Positions 1 through 9,655 of a DNA stretch of 64,000 nucleotides are shown here, piece by piece (positions within the stretch are counted from its first letter, which is position 1; each line of letters begins with the position of its first letter). This stretch comes from Pullichristensenella sp963930055. GTDB lineage: Bacteria; Bacillota; Clostridia; Christensenellales; Aristaeellaceae. The notes beneath the pieces were generated by a model. It did no database searches, was not told the DNA's origin, and saw only the letters and a program-made list of their open reading frames with translations. A program made the position numbers and the translations under genes. The stretch is taken from the NCBI GenBank assembly GCA_963930055.1, contig CAWVKS010000010.1, forward strand, positions 247,925 to 311,924, in the 5' to 3' direction.

Positions 1-149
1 AGCTCGGCGAACCCCTCCATGTGGTGGGCGGGGGAGAACTTCTTCGGCTTCATGTCCACGAGCCGCACGGCGACCCCACGCCGCGCCAGCTGCCAGGCAG
101 CCTCGCAGCCGGCCAGCCCCGCGCCAATCACGGTGACGCTATTCGTCAT
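1..149 (-). CDS. trmFO: TrmFO tRNA (uracil-54-C5) methyltransferase, N-terminal part
   Basis: The first 49 codons of a gene that runs off the left edge. The translation begins MTNSVTVIGAGLAGCEAAW, a dinucleotide-binding (Rossmann) GxGxxG motif, and continues with RLVDMKPKKFSPAHH and GFAEL, which match the conserved start of TrmFO (Gid). That FAD and folate enzyme makes ribothymidine at position 54 of tRNA in Firmicutes. The ATG overlaps the end of topA by 11 bases, so the two are probably translationally coupled; topA-trmFO is a common Firmicute gene order. Family assignment is strong, although only the N-terminus is visible. Confidence 0.9.
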   Translation of the reverse strand, partial: MTNSVTVIGAGLAGCEAAWQLARRGVAVRLVDMKPKKFSPAHHMEGFAE

Positions 150-2235
150 TCTCAGCTTCGACCTCCACGCGATGGCGGCAGCTTTCGTTGACGCACACAT
201 GGTAATGCGTGTTCTTCGGGCCGCGCTTGTAGACCATGCGCGAGCCGCATACCGGGCACTTGTCGTTCACCGGGCGATCCCAGGAGACGAAGTCGCACTC
301 CGGGTAGCGCTCGCAGCCGTAGAACTTGCGCCCCTTGCGGCTGATGCGCTCCAGAAGCTGCGCGCCGCACTGCGGGCAGGCCACGCCGATGCTCTTGGGT
401 AGCGCCAGCGTATGGCGGCAGGCGGGGAAGTTGGGGCAGGCGAGGAACTTGCCGTAGCGGCTCATCTTGTAGACCATCATCGCCCCGCACTTTTCGCAGG
501 GTATGTCGGACACCTGGTCCTCGATGGAGACCTTTTCGATGCTGGCCTCAGCCTTTTCCAGGTCCTGCTCAAACGGCCCGTAGAAATCGCGCACAACGGC
601 GTGCCAATCCACCTGGCCCTTTTCCACATCGTCGAGCTTTTCCTCCATGTCGGCGGTGAACTGTATGTTGACGATGTCCGGGAAGTTCTTGCACATCAGG
701 TCGTTGACGATCTTGCCAAGCTCCGTGGGGATGAGGCGCTTGTTCTCGCGCGCCACATAGCCGCGGGTGATGATCGTGGAGATGGTCGGCGCGTAGGTGG
801 ACGGCCGGCCGATGCCCCTTTCCTCCAGCGTGCGCACCAGCGAAGCCTCCGTGTAGCGGGGCGGCGGCTGGGTGAAGCGCTGTTCGCCGGTCACGTCCAC
901 GAGCGAGGCGGCCATGCCCTCCTCAAGGTCGGGCAGGGAGATGTCCTTTTCCTCTACGGCGTCGTCGAGCACTTCCTCATAGACCACGGTGAAGCCGGCA
1001 AACTTCATCTTCTGCCCGGCGAGGTGGAAGGTAAGGCCGTTCTCGCCGGCGATGTCCGCCGAAAGCGTGTCAAACACCGCGGGGGTCATCTGGCTGGAGA
1101 CGAAGCGGTCGTAGATGAGCCGGTAGAGGCGGAACTGGTCGCGCGTGAGCGACGCCTTGACGTCCTCCGGCCGGCGGGAGATGTCCGTGGGGCGGATGGC
1201 CTCGTGGGCGTCCTGCGCGGTCTTGCGGCTCTTGTAGATGTTGGGCTCGGCGGGCAGGAAGGGCTCGCCGTAGGTGTTTTTGATCATTTCGCGCACAGAT
1301 AAGAGCGCTTCGTCGGAGATGCGCGTGGAGTCCGTGCGGATATAGGTCACAAGGCCCTGTAGGCCCTCGCCTTCCAGCTCCACGCCCTCGTAGAGCTGCT
1401 GGGCGACCTGCATGGTCTTGCCGGTGTTGAAGTTGAGCTTGCGCGAAGCCTCCTGCTGCAAATTGGAGGTGGTAAAGGGCGCGGCGGGCAGCTTGCGGCG
1501 CTCGCTCTTTTTGATGGAACGCACATTGTATGCCCCCTCGCGGGCGCGCTTAAGCAGCGCGTCGCACTCCTCTCGGGTGCGCACGTCCATTTTTTCGCCC
1601 TTTTCGCCGTAGAAGCGCGCGGTCAATTCCGCGCCGTTTACCGTGAAGCGGCCGGCGATGTTGTAGTACTCCTCGGGCAGGAAGGTGTCGATTTCATTTT
1701 CGCGGTCGCAGATCATCTTCGCCGCCACGGATTGCACGCGCCCGGCGGAGAGACCCTTTTTCACCTTCGCCCAGAGAATGGGGCTGATCTTGTACCCCAC
1801 CAGGCGGTCGAGCACGCGCCGCGCCTGCTGGGCGTTGACGCGGTCTATGTCGATGCCGCGCGGGCTCTTGACGGCGGCCTTGACGGCCTTCATCGTCACC
1901 TCGTTGAACTCAATGCGGCAGGGCGAATGCTCGTCGATGCCCAGCACATTGGCCAGATGCCAGGAAATGGCCTCTCCCTCGCGGTCCGGGTCGGTGGCGA
2001 GATAGACCTTCGAGGCCGAACGCGCCTCCTTGCGGATGCGGTTGAGTATGTCGCCGCGCCCGCGGATGGTGATGTACTTCGGCTCGAAGTCGTTTTCCGG
2101 GGAAACGCCGATCTGCGATTTGGGAAGGTCGCGCACATGCCCCTGCGAAGCCTCCACTTTATAGCCACGGCCGAGGAATTTGGCAATGGTCTTTGCCTTG
2201 GCCGGGGATTCCACGATCACCAGTTTTGTTGCCAT
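139..2235 (-). CDS. topA: DNA topoisomerase I
   Basis: Type IA topoisomerase of 698 residues that relaxes negatively supercoiled DNA. It opens with the TOPRIM domain (KLVIVESPAKAKTI near residues 4-17, acidic TDPDREGE at 81-88). The catalytic tyrosine is Tyr298 in GLVTYIRTDST. The C-terminus holds three four-cysteine zinc ribbons (CEKCG, CPQCG and CPVCG start points, about residues 565-690). I start at 2235 because GGAGG lies five bases upstream; an in-frame ATG at 2247 would overlap that ribosome site. It lies 23 bases after dprA and overlaps trmFO. Nothing looks broken. Confidence 0.97.
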   Translation of the reverse strand: MATKLVIVESPAKAKTIAKFLGRGYKVEASQGHVRDLPKSQIGVSPENDFEPKYITIRGRGDILNRIRKEARSASKVYLATDPDREGEAISWHLANVLGIDEHSPCRIEFNEVTMKAVKAAVKSPRGIDIDRVNAQQARRVLDRLVGYKISPILWAKVKKGLSAGRVQSVAAKMICDRENEIDTFLPEEYYNIAGRFTVNGAELTARFYGEKGEKMDVRTREECDALLKRAREGAYNVRSIKKSERRKLPAAPFTTSNLQQEASRKLNFNTGKTMQVAQQLYEGVELEGEGLQGLVTYIRTDSTRISDEALLSVREMIKNTYGEPFLPAEPNIYKSRKTAQDAHEAIRPTDISRRPEDVKASLTRDQFRLYRLIYDRFVSSQMTPAVFDTLSADIAGENGLTFHLAGQKMKFAGFTVVYEEVLDDAVEEKDISLPDLEEGMAASLVDVTGEQRFTQPPPRYTEASLVRTLEERGIGRPSTYAPTISTIITRGYVARENKRLIPTELGKIVNDLMCKNFPDIVNIQFTADMEEKLDDVEKGQVDWHAVVRDFYGPFEQDLEKAEASIEKVSIEDQVSDIPCEKCGAMMVYKMSRYGKFLACPNFPACRHTLALPKSIGVACPQCGAQLLERISRKGRKFYGCERYPECDFVSWDRPVNDKCPVCGSRMVYKRGPKNTHYHVCVNESCRHRVEVEAENDE

Positions 2236-2258
2236 GCAAGCCTCCATGAAAAAACCTA

Positions 2259-3353
2259 CTATTGATACGCCCGATAGATGCCACCCGGCGCTTTTACGAT
2301 TATGCCCCGAAGTTCGAGGCTTGTCAAGAGCGAATTGAGTTTTGACGCGGGAAATTTACTTAACGCTGACAATTCGTCAAAGGAAAGCTCCTGTTCCAGC
2401 AGCGCTTCGTACAAGGGCCGCTCCTCCTCGTCCAGCTCGGGGGCGCGCCCGGGGCGGGCGTTTTGCGCGGGGCGGGAAGCCCAGCGGTAGTGTTCGAGTA
2501 TGTCCCAAGCCGACAGCGCCGGGTTCGCGCCGTCGTAGATCAGGCGGTTGGGCGCAGCGCTCAGGGGCGCGTAGATGGAGCCGGGCACGGCGAACACATC
2601 GCGGCCCTGCTCGGCGGCGAGGTTGGCGGTGATCATCGCCCCGGAGGTCTGCGAGCCCTCCACCAGCAGCATGCCGCTGCACAGGCCGCTGATGATGCGG
2701 TTGCGGGCGGGGAAGGTGCCCTGCGAAGGCCGCGTGCCCGGCGCGTATTCGGATACGATGGCGCCGCCCTTTTCGAGGATGCGCGCGGCCAGTTCCTCGT
2801 TCTCCGGGGGATAGATGATGTCCGCGCCGCTGCCAAGCACGGCGATGGTCGCGCCGCCGCCCTCCAGGGCGCCTTCGTGGGCGCATGTGTCCACGCCGCG
2901 CGCCAGCCCGCTGACCACACAGACGTCCTCGCGCGCCAGCGCCGCGGCGAATTCCCGGGCGGCGCGATTGCCGTCGCGCGTGGCGCGTCGCGAGCCGACG
3001 ATGGCAAACATGCGCTCGGACGCAAGCGGGGCTTCGCCGCGCACGTACAGCGTCGCCGGCGGGTCGTGGATCGCGTTCAGCGCCTCCGGGTAGCCCGCGG
3101 AGATGCGCGTCACCGCGCGCATGCCGCAACGCTCCATGGCGGCAAAGAGGCGGAAGAAAGCTTCCTCCGTGCGCGCTGCGCGCAGGCTTTTGAGCGCCTT
3201 TGCGCCGAGGAAGCGCATGCCCTCGTCGCCCACGTTGTCCCACACGCCGCGCGCGTCGCCGTACTGGCTCAGCAGGCGGTAAAAGCGCTTCGGCCCGATG
3301 CCGTCCACGCTGGAAAGCCAGATCCAGTATTGTTCCATGACGCTGTATTCCAT
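2259..3353 (-). CDS. dprA: DNA processing protein DprA (Smf)
   Basis: A 364-residue DprA, which loads RecA on incoming single-stranded DNA during natural transformation. Visible signatures are an N-terminal HhH/SAM-like region (SVDGIGPKRFY), the Rossmann-like core with FAIVGSRRAT, SGLARGVDTCAHEGAL, GSGADIIYPPEN, and SEYAPGTRPSQGTFPARNR, and a C-terminal winged helix (ELSFDELSALSKFPASKLNS). The start lies two bases after yifB ends, so the genes form an operon with topA and trmFO. The pairing with a ComM-like gene fits a competence role, but dprA is found widely in non-competent bacteria. Confidence 0.95.
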   Translation of the reverse strand: MEYSVMEQYWIWLSSVDGIGPKRFYRLLSQYGDARGVWDNVGDEGMRFLGAKALKSLRAARTEEAFFRLFAAMERCGMRAVTRISAGYPEALNAIHDPPATLYVRGEAPLASERMFAIVGSRRATRDGNRAAREFAAALAREDVCVVSGLARGVDTCAHEGALEGGGATIAVLGSGADIIYPPENEELAARILEKGGAIVSEYAPGTRPSQGTFPARNRIISGLCSGMLLVEGSQTSGAMITANLAAEQGRDVFAVPGSIYAPLSAAPNRLIYDGANPALSAWDILEHYRWASRPAQNARPGRAPELDEEERPLYEALLEQELSFDELSALSKFPASKLNSLLTSLELRGIIVKAPGGIYRAYQ

Positions 3354-3355
3354 GC

Positions 3356-4891
3356 CTACCCCCAGTACTTGCGGTCGAGCGTGCGGTACTGCACGGCCTC
3401 GGAAACGTGTTCTTCGCCGATGACGTCCTCCTCCGCGAGGTCGGCGATGGTGCGCGCCACCTTGAGGATGCGCGTATAGGCGCGGTTGGAGAAGTTCAGT
3501 TTTTCGCTGGACAGTTCCAGCAGGGCGCGCGCCTTGTCCGTCATCGGGCAGGCGCGGTCGAGCGTGCGCGCGTTGAGATTGGCGTTGATGCGTACCTCGC
3601 CCGGATAGTTTTCGTACCGCTCCCGCTGCCGGGCGCGGGCAGCCTCCACGCGCGCGCGGATGGCGGCGGAAGGCTCCTCGTCCGACGGCCCGGAAAGCCG
3701 CTCGGCGGGGATGGACTCCACCTCGATGTGCATGTCGATGCGGTCGAGCAGCGGCCCGGAGATGCGGTTCAGGTAGCGCCGTATCTGCACCGGCGAACAG
3801 CGGCAGGGCTGCGTGCGGCTGCCGAGGTTGCCGCAGGGGCAGGGGTTCATCGAACAGACCAGGGTAAATTGCGCTGGATAAGTGGCCTGCGCGCTCACGC
3901 GCGCCACGGTGACAAAGCCGTCCTCCAAAGGCTGGCGCAGCGCTTCCAGCACGTCGCGGCGGTACTCCGGCAGTTCGTCAAGAAACAGCACGCCGTTGTG
4001 CGCCTTGGAGATCTCGCCCGGCAGGGCGTTCGCGCCGCCGCCCACCAGCGCCGCGTGCGAGGCGGTGTGATGCGGCGAGCGGAAGGGGCGCTCGGTGAGC
4101 AGCCCCGTCTCCGGCACACTGCCGGCCACGGAGTGTATGCGCGTCACCTCCAGCGCCTCCTGGAAGGTCATGTCGGGAAGGATGGTCGGCAAACACCGCG
4201 CCATCAGCGTCTTGCCTGAGCCGGGCGGGCCGATCATCAATACGTTGTGTCCGCCGGCGGCGGCGATCTCCAGCGCGCGCTTGGCGGACTTCTGCCCGCG
4301 CACGTGGCAAAAATCCACGCTGTGCTCGCGCCGCGAGAGCAGTTCGGCATATTGGACCGGCTCGATGGGCGCGATGGGGGATTGGCCCGCAAAGTGCGCC
4401 ACGGCCTCCTTGAGGTGGGAAACGCCGAGGATCTCAATGCCCTCCACGCAGCGCACCTCGTTGAGGTTTGCCATTGGCAGCATCACGCGCTTTACGCCCG
4501 CCTCCAGCGCCGAAATCACCATCGGCAGCGCGCCGCGCACGCCGCGCACCGCGCCTTCCAGCGAAAGTTCGCCCAATACGGCGGTTTCGCCCAGCGCCTC
4601 CGGGGCGATCTCCCCGGCGCAGGCGAGCACGCCCAGGGCGATGGGCAGGTCGAAGGCCGGCCCCTCCTTTTTCTGGTCGGCGGGCGCCAGGTTGACGATC
4701 AGCCTCCCGTTGGGGAAGGCGTAGCCGCAGTTGCGCAGCGCCGCGCGCACGCGCTCGCGGGATTCCTTCACCGCTGCGTCCGGCAGGCCCACCACGTCGA
4801 AGGCGGGCATGCCCGGCGCGAGGTTGACTTCGGTCGTGACCACGAACCCTTCGATGCCCAACAGGCCAAGGCTCAGGATCGAGGCGAGCAT
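3356..4891 (-). CDS. yifB: YifB/ComM family Mg-chelatase-like AAA+ ATPase
   Basis: A 511-residue ComM/YifB protein, a hexameric AAA+ helicase that promotes branch migration during integration of transformed DNA in bacteria where it has been studied. The N-terminal Lon-S5-like ChlI domain covers about residues 1-170 (GMPAFDVVGLPDAAVKESRE, NLAPADQKKEGPAFDLPIA). Walker A is GPPGSGKT at 221-228, followed by a Walker B region LFLDELPE. A zinc-ribbon-like CPCG insertion and the C-terminal Mg-chelatase domain follow. A GAGGGGG ribosome site precedes the ATG by seven bases. It sits directly upstream of dprA. Confidence 0.95.
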   Translation of the reverse strand: MLASILSLGLLGIEGFVVTTEVNLAPGMPAFDVVGLPDAAVKESRERVRAALRNCGYAFPNGRLIVNLAPADQKKEGPAFDLPIALGVLACAGEIAPEALGETAVLGELSLEGAVRGVRGALPMVISALEAGVKRVMLPMANLNEVRCVEGIEILGVSHLKEAVAHFAGQSPIAPIEPVQYAELLSRREHSVDFCHVRGQKSAKRALEIAAAGGHNVLMIGPPGSGKTLMARCLPTILPDMTFQEALEVTRIHSVAGSVPETGLLTERPFRSPHHTASHAALVGGGANALPGEISKAHNGVLFLDELPEYRRDVLEALRQPLEDGFVTVARVSAQATYPAQFTLVCSMNPCPCGNLGSRTQPCRCSPVQIRRYLNRISGPLLDRIDMHIEVESIPAERLSGPSDEEPSAAIRARVEAARARQRERYENYPGEVRINANLNARTLDRACPMTDKARALLELSSEKLNFSNRAYTRILKVARTIADLAEEDVIGEEHVSEAVQYRTLDRKYWG

Positions 4892-4906
4892 GGCAGTTCC
4901 CCCTCT

Positions 4907-7900
4907 TTAGAAATTCACCCAGTTGAACCAGCGCAGCAGGGAAGCGTATGCGCGCGATACCGGCATGCCGCTCTCCAGGGGATAGAAGGCGATGAACAAA
5001 AGCAGCGCCGCAAAGCAAAGCACCACGCCGGCGGCGATGAAGCCGTCCCGCGAGCGTCGCCGCACCCGCCCCAGCAGCAGCACGGAGGCCATGATGATGA
5101 AGGGCACGCTGGCGAAGTAGTGGTAGATGAACGTCGAGCGTGGCACCAGCACCCAGGGCAGATACTGGGACAAAAAGCCCACCAGCACCAGCAGGAAGGC
5201 GCGCGAGGCGCGCTTTTCCCAGGCGCAGCGCACGGCCACGTAGAGGATGGCTGCAAGCCCGAACCAGAACACCGCCGGGTTGCCCATGCAGGAGATCGAG
5301 GAGATCATCCCCGCCGGCATGTAGGCCGTGCCGGAGTAGTACCACATCGGCCAGGCGATCACCGGCCACTCGTACCATTCGGAACGGAAAGCGTGCGTGT
5401 CCCCGCCAAGCCCGGCGTGGTAGTTGAAGATGCTCGCTTGCAGGTTGACCACGCGGGAAATGGAGAAGTCCCCGCTCACGCGCAGCTGCCAGAAGTAGGA
5501 GAAGTAGTAGATCAGCAGCGGCACGATGATGAACATCGCCACGCAGAAGGCCGAGAGCGCGCCTGCGCGCCTGAGGTAACTGCGCTCAACGCGCCACAAA
5601 AGCGCCAGCGAAACGCCGGCGGCGATCACGCCCACGATGAGCCCCGCGGCCCAGAAGCGCGCCAGCAGCCGCAGCGCGCGCCCCATCAGCGACGTGGACA
5701 GCGCCAGCAGCCCGGAAACGTCCAGCACGATGGCCGCGCCGGAAACAAGCGCCAGCAGCATGCCGGCCCACAGGCAGGCAAACAGCGCCACGCCCAGCGG
5801 CCGCGGCGAACAGCAGGCCAGGCCGTGCTTTGCCGCCTTGTCCTTCCGGCGAGGCATGGGCGCGCCGAAACGCACCGCCAGCGGCCGCGCGCGCCACACG
5901 AGCGTGATCGATTTCGCGGCAAGCGCACGGCTGCCCGCCCGCCGCGCGCGACGGGGCAGGCGCATCCTGCGCGCGTTCCGCCGCGCCTTCACGCGCCGCG
6001 TTTCCTCGCGCACGTTCTTCCACAGCGTCCAGAAGAAGATGACCACCAGCCCGGCGGAACCGTAGATGCCGACCCACTTCGTTGCCCAGGCGATGCCCAT
6101 GAACAGTCCGGACAGCCCCAGCGGGACCAGCGAGCGGGCAAAGCCGTCCCGCCGCCAGCGCATCTGGCTGTAACGGAACATGAACAGGTACATCACCATG
6201 ATAAACAGCACCACATAGCTGTCGATGGTGGCAATGCGCGTCTGCGTAAAGTGCATGGCGTCCACCGCCAGCAAAAACATGGCGATACAGGAAAGGTCCG
6301 TGCGTTTGGTGAGCTGCTTGACCAGCAGGTACATCACCGGCAGCATGAGAACGCCCATCAGCGCGCCCATGAAGCGCCAGCCGAACGGCGTCATGCCGAA
6401 CAGTTCGATGCCGATCATCATCAGCGTCTTGCCCAGCGGCGGATGCGTCCATTCATAGGCGCTGTCGAACTCGTTGTAGTGGATCTGCTCGTACGCCGTG
6501 CGCGCGTGGTAGATCTCGTCGAAGTAGGTGGAGTTGAGGTAGGAGGGGTAGGCGGGCACCACGTCCTGCTCGTCGATGAGCAGCTGCGGGTCGGCGGGGG
6601 AAGGCGCGGCGTCGGCATTCCCCTCCGCGTCGGTAAAGGTGAAGCCAGAGCCCTCTGCCCAGACGCCGTTTTCGTCAAAGCCCGCGCTTTGCGCGGAAGT
6701 TTCCGGCAAACTGCTCGTCACCGAGACCACCGGCAACGGCTCGCCGTTTTCGTCCAGGAAGCCCACCTCGCGCAGCCTGAGCGGCGCGAGCGCGCTGGTC
6801 GGGCTGGCGGTGGAGGCGTTGACGGTGATGCGCGCGTAGCGCGCGGTGGTGGTCGCGCCGCTTTCGTAAAGCCACAGCCAGCGGAAGATCTGCCCCTGGT
6901 CGTAGAGCGCCGTCACTGGCTCCGTCCACATCTCGCCGTCGTTGGAAAAGCTGACGTCAAAGTTGGTGGAACTGATGCCGCCGTAATAGGTGAAGATGAA
7001 CGTGCGCTCCTCCCCGAGGTCAAAAATGACTTCCTCGCCCGGCGTCGTGGACACCCACTCCGTCTGCGGGGCGCTGGTGTCGCCGAGGTTTACAAACGCC
7101 ACCACTGCGTACACCGCCGTCACCGCCGCCATCAAAAGCACGTCGAGGCGGCGCAGTCCCATCTTATAGCCCTTTTCCGGCCTGGCGGCGGGGCGCTTGC
7201 ACGGGCGGGGCAGGGGATAGACGCGGCCCGAGGGGCGGCAGATGTCCAGCGCCGTCCAGGCAAGGAACAGCGCGTTTGCGACATTGACGACAGACAGGGA
7301 GACGTTCAGCCAATTCTCCGAAGCGTCGAGGTGGCCGTAATTGAGTTCGGTCATGCCGCCCTGCAAGACCAGCGCCTCGTTCATAAACAGCGTCGCCGTG
7401 AGCACGAGCGCCGACCACAAAAGCCGCCGGTCGCGGCAATCCGCGTAGGCAAGCAGCAGCAGGATGGCCGCCGGGTAGATATAGCGCTCGTGCATCATCG
7501 GCCCAAACGTGCATACCAGCACGATGAGCACCGCGCCGGACAGGAACACCTTGCGCCCGTCCTTGGAAAGCGCCTGCAGGAAGATGGCATAAAGATAGGA
7601 AAGGACGAACAGCGCCCAGGCGACGTAAGGCCACGCGCCCGCCTCCTCCAGCCGCTTCCAGTTCTGCGCGAGGATGACGTAGAGGTTGAGCGTGTTCACC
7701 GTCATATAGCGGTAACCCTGCGTCGCGCCAAAGAGCTTCTCCCACAGCCATTCGATGGGCGAGAGCCCGCTTTGGGCGCTGAAGGGCAGCGCCACGCCCC
7801 AGAGGATGATGAGCGCCACGGCGATGCCGGCCAGCGCCATCCAGGCTTCGCGCGTCGCCCGCCGCTTTTCAACGGCAGTGTCGCGGAAGCGCCCGGCAAC

Positions 7901-9205
7901 GCGCACGATGAGCGCCGTCAGCCCCACCGGGGCAAAGAGCAGCGCCTGCGGCTTGACCAGCACGGCAAGCGCGAACGCCGCCAGCGAGGAGATATAGCCG
8001 CCCTCCGCCATGCGCAGCGCGCATACGACCAGGAGAAGCGTCAATACCGAGTCGATCTGCCCCCAGGCGGCGGAATCCACCAGCACCGCGGGGTTGAAGG
8101 CGTAGAAGGCGCACAGAAGCAGCGCCGCGCGGTTGCCCAGCCGCTTTTCGCTGAAACGGTAGACCAGCATCGCCCCAAGGAGGTCGCAGAGCATGGGCAG
8201 CATCTTCAAAAGCACGATGTGCGCCATGGAATCGTAGGCGATGCCGAAAAGGCTGCGCAAAAGCGCCACCGGCGCCAGCAACAGCATGTATCCCGGCGGA
8301 TAGTCGCAGAAATAGCCTTCGGCGTAGAAGCCCAGCGGCCCGACGGTGGCCATGCGCTCCGACCAGGCCTCGAAGCAGGCAATGTCCGTGTTATAGCCGC
8401 GGATCTTCGCCGCCACGGCCAGGCGCAGTATGAACGCGGCCAGCAAAACGCCGCCCAACGCCCACGGCAGGCGCTTTTTCCCCACCGCCAGCGGCGAGCG
8501 CGCCTTGCGTGCGAACGCAACGACCACCAGCACGTAGCCGAACATGCCCAGAAGCAGCGTCTCGGTGTAGCGCGGCGGCTCATCCTCGGCCGCTGTCGCA
8601 GAGCCCCAATCGCTGCCGTCGTCCGCCTCCGCGTAGAAATTATAGACCGTGTCGCCCGCTTCCCCGTCGCCGACCTTCACCAGCGAAAGGTCGTCGAACC
8701 AGGCGACGCCTGTATTGAGGTTGTCGTCGCCATAGCCGCCAATGCGGGCGAATACCGCCATCTGCGTCTGGTCCGGGCCGGTGCGCCCGGTCAGCGTCAG
8801 TTCTACCCAGTCGCCGTCCGTGTCGTAGAGCATTTCCGAATAGACGTTGACGCCGCCGATGGAGAGGTTTGCGCCGTAGCCGCCCGCGCCCACGCCCTCG
8901 GCGCGCACCATGGCGCTGAAGCGGTAAAGCGTGTCTGGTTCAACCTCGACCACCTGCGCCCAGCGCGCGTCGTTTGCGCCCATGTTCTCCACGCGCAGGC
9001 AGCTGCCCTCCACGCCGCCGCCCTCCACCGAGAGCGCGGAAACGTCCGCGCCGGTGAACCACATGTCCTGCTCCCAGCCGGTTGGGAAGCCCGCGGCGCT
9101 CACGTCGTCCACGGAGCCGTTGACCAGCAGGTTTTCGCCCTCGGCCAGCGCCGGGGACGGAAGAAGAAACAGCAGCAAAAGAAGGATCGGCAACAGTCTG
9201 CGCAT
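4907..9205 (-). CDS. Two-module GT-C membrane glycosyltransferase (PMT family) with lectin-like domains
   Basis: A very large membrane protein of 1,432 residues. It starts with a signal peptide (MRRLLPILLLLLFLLPSPALA) and a carbohydrate-binding-like domain (about 25-180). A first multi-spanning GT-C module follows (about 220-690, with DIACFEAWSER and FCDYPPGYMLLL), then a discoidin-like extracellular domain (TFIFTYYGGISSTNFDVSFS), then a second GT-C module that resembles protein O-mannosyltransferases (STYFDEIYHARTAY, EWTHPPLGKTLMMIGIELFG) with a C-terminal PMT four-helix region (RVVNLQASIFNYHAG, WPVIAWPMWYYSG). It probably transfers a sugar from a polyprenyl phosphate to protein or envelope glycan outside the membrane. 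The start at 9205 has AGGAG eight bases upstream; a longer in-frame start at 9274 lacks this and would hide the signal peptide. Acceptor and sugar are unknown. Confidence 0.85.
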   Translation of the reverse strand: MRRLLPILLLLLFLLPSPALAEGENLLVNGSVDDVSAAGFPTGWEQDMWFTGADVSALSVEGGGVEGSCLRVENMGANDARWAQVVEVEPDTLYRFSAMVRAEGVGAGGYGANLSIGGVNVYSEMLYDTDGDWVELTLTGRTGPDQTQMAVFARIGGYGDDNLNTGVAWFDDLSLVKVGDGEAGDTVYNFYAEADDGSDWGSATAAEDEPPRYTETLLLGMFGYVLVVVAFARKARSPLAVGKKRLPWALGGVLLAAFILRLAVAAKIRGYNTDIACFEAWSERMATVGPLGFYAEGYFCDYPPGYMLLLAPVALLRSLFGIAYDSMAHIVLLKMLPMLCDLLGAMLVYRFSEKRLGNRAALLLCAFYAFNPAVLVDSAAWGQIDSVLTLLLVVCALRMAEGGYISSLAAFALAVLVKPQALLFAPVGLTALIVRVAGRFRDTAVEKRRATREAWMALAGIAVALIILWGVALPFSAQSGLSPIEWLWEKLFGATQGYRYMTVNTLNLYVILAQNWKRLEEAGAWPYVAWALFVLSYLYAIFLQALSKDGRKVFLSGAVLIVLVCTFGPMMHERYIYPAAILLLLAYADCRDRRLLWSALVLTATLFMNEALVLQGGMTELNYGHLDASENWLNVSLSVVNVANALFLAWTALDICRPSGRVYPLPRPCKRPAARPEKGYKMGLRRLDVLLMAAVTAVYAVVAFVNLGDTSAPQTEWVSTTPGEEVIFDLGEERTFIFTYYGGISSTNFDVSFSNDGEMWTEPVTALYDQGQIFRWLWLYESGATTTARYARITVNASTASPTSALAPLRLREVGFLDENGEPLPVVSVTSSLPETSAQSAGFDENGVWAEGSGFTFTDAEGNADAAPSPADPQLLIDEQDVVPAYPSYLNSTYFDEIYHARTAYEQIHYNEFDSAYEWTHPPLGKTLMMIGIELFGMTPFGWRFMGALMGVLMLPVMYLLVKQLTKRTDLSCIAMFLLAVDAMHFTQTRIATIDSYVVLFIMVMYLFMFRYSQMRWRRDGFARSLVPLGLSGLFMGIAWATKWVGIYGSAGLVVIFFWTLWKNVREETRRVKARRNARRMRLPRRARRAGSRALAAKSITLVWRARPLAVRFGAPMPRRKDKAAKHGLACCSPRPLGVALFACLWAGMLLALVSGAAIVLDVSGLLALSTSLMGRALRLLARFWAAGLIVGVIAAGVSLALLWRVERSYLRRAGALSAFCVAMFIIVPLLIYYFSYFWQLRVSGDFSISRVVNLQASIFNYHAGLGGDTHAFRSEWYEWPVIAWPMWYYSGTAYMPAGMISSISCMGNPAVFWFGLAAILYVAVRCAWEKRASRAFLLVLVGFLSQYLPWVLVPRSTFIYHYFASVPFIIMASVLLLGRVRRRSRDGFIAAGVVLCFAALLLFIAFYPLESGMPVSRAYASLLRWFNWVNF

Positions 9206-9298
9206 ATGCAAAGCTCCTGAAAAAGCGTTATCGTATATTCTTTCCCCGGACGCACGCGGGATTCCTGCCCGCAAAGGCGGCGAAAGCGTGGCAAATTC

Positions 9299-9655
9299 TC
9301 AAACACAGCCGCTTTCGTCGAACGCGCCCTCTATATGACGGATATTTCCAGCCGAAAGTTCAACGACGTCGAAGCGCAGCGGCGTTTCCAGCAGGCCGTG
9401 TTCCGCCGCGTAGCAACTGGCGGCGCTGACGATGCGGCGCATTTTCAGGGGCGTGACCGCCTCTGCGGGCGTGCCGAAGCGGCTGTCCCGGCGGTATTTG
9501 ACCTCCACGAACGCCGTCACGCCGTCCCGCCGGGCGACGATGTCCAGCTCCCCGTGCCCGAGGCGCAGGTTGCGGTCGAGTATCTCGTAGCCCTTTTCCC
9601 GGAGATAGGCGCAGGCGGCGTCCTCCGCCCGGGCGCCCACGGCCCGCGCGTTCAC
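9299..9655 (-). CDS. yraN: YraN family (UPF0102) endonuclease-like protein
   Basis: A 118-residue YraN protein with the PD-(D/E)XK-like core: GELDIVARRDGVTAFVEVKYR contains the E-D-ExK pattern of this nuclease-like fold. The family is almost always next to rnhB, as here, where the ATG overlaps the rnhB stop by four bases (ATGA). Its function is not settled; a Holliday-junction or DNA-repair role has been proposed. The length is normal for the family. Confidence 0.92.
   Translation of the reverse strand: MNARAVGARAEDAACAYLREKGYEILDRNLRLGHGELDIVARRDGVTAFVEVKYRRDSRFGTPAEAVTPLKMRRIVSAASCYAAEHGLLETPLRFDVVELSAGNIRHIEGAFDESGCV

Noticed and set aside
4247..9220. A plus-strand open frame of 1,657 codons
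   Set aside because: It is antisense to the yifB and GT-C genes, rich in His, Arg, Ala and Gln, and has no recognisable domain; high GC suppresses stops in the opposite strand.
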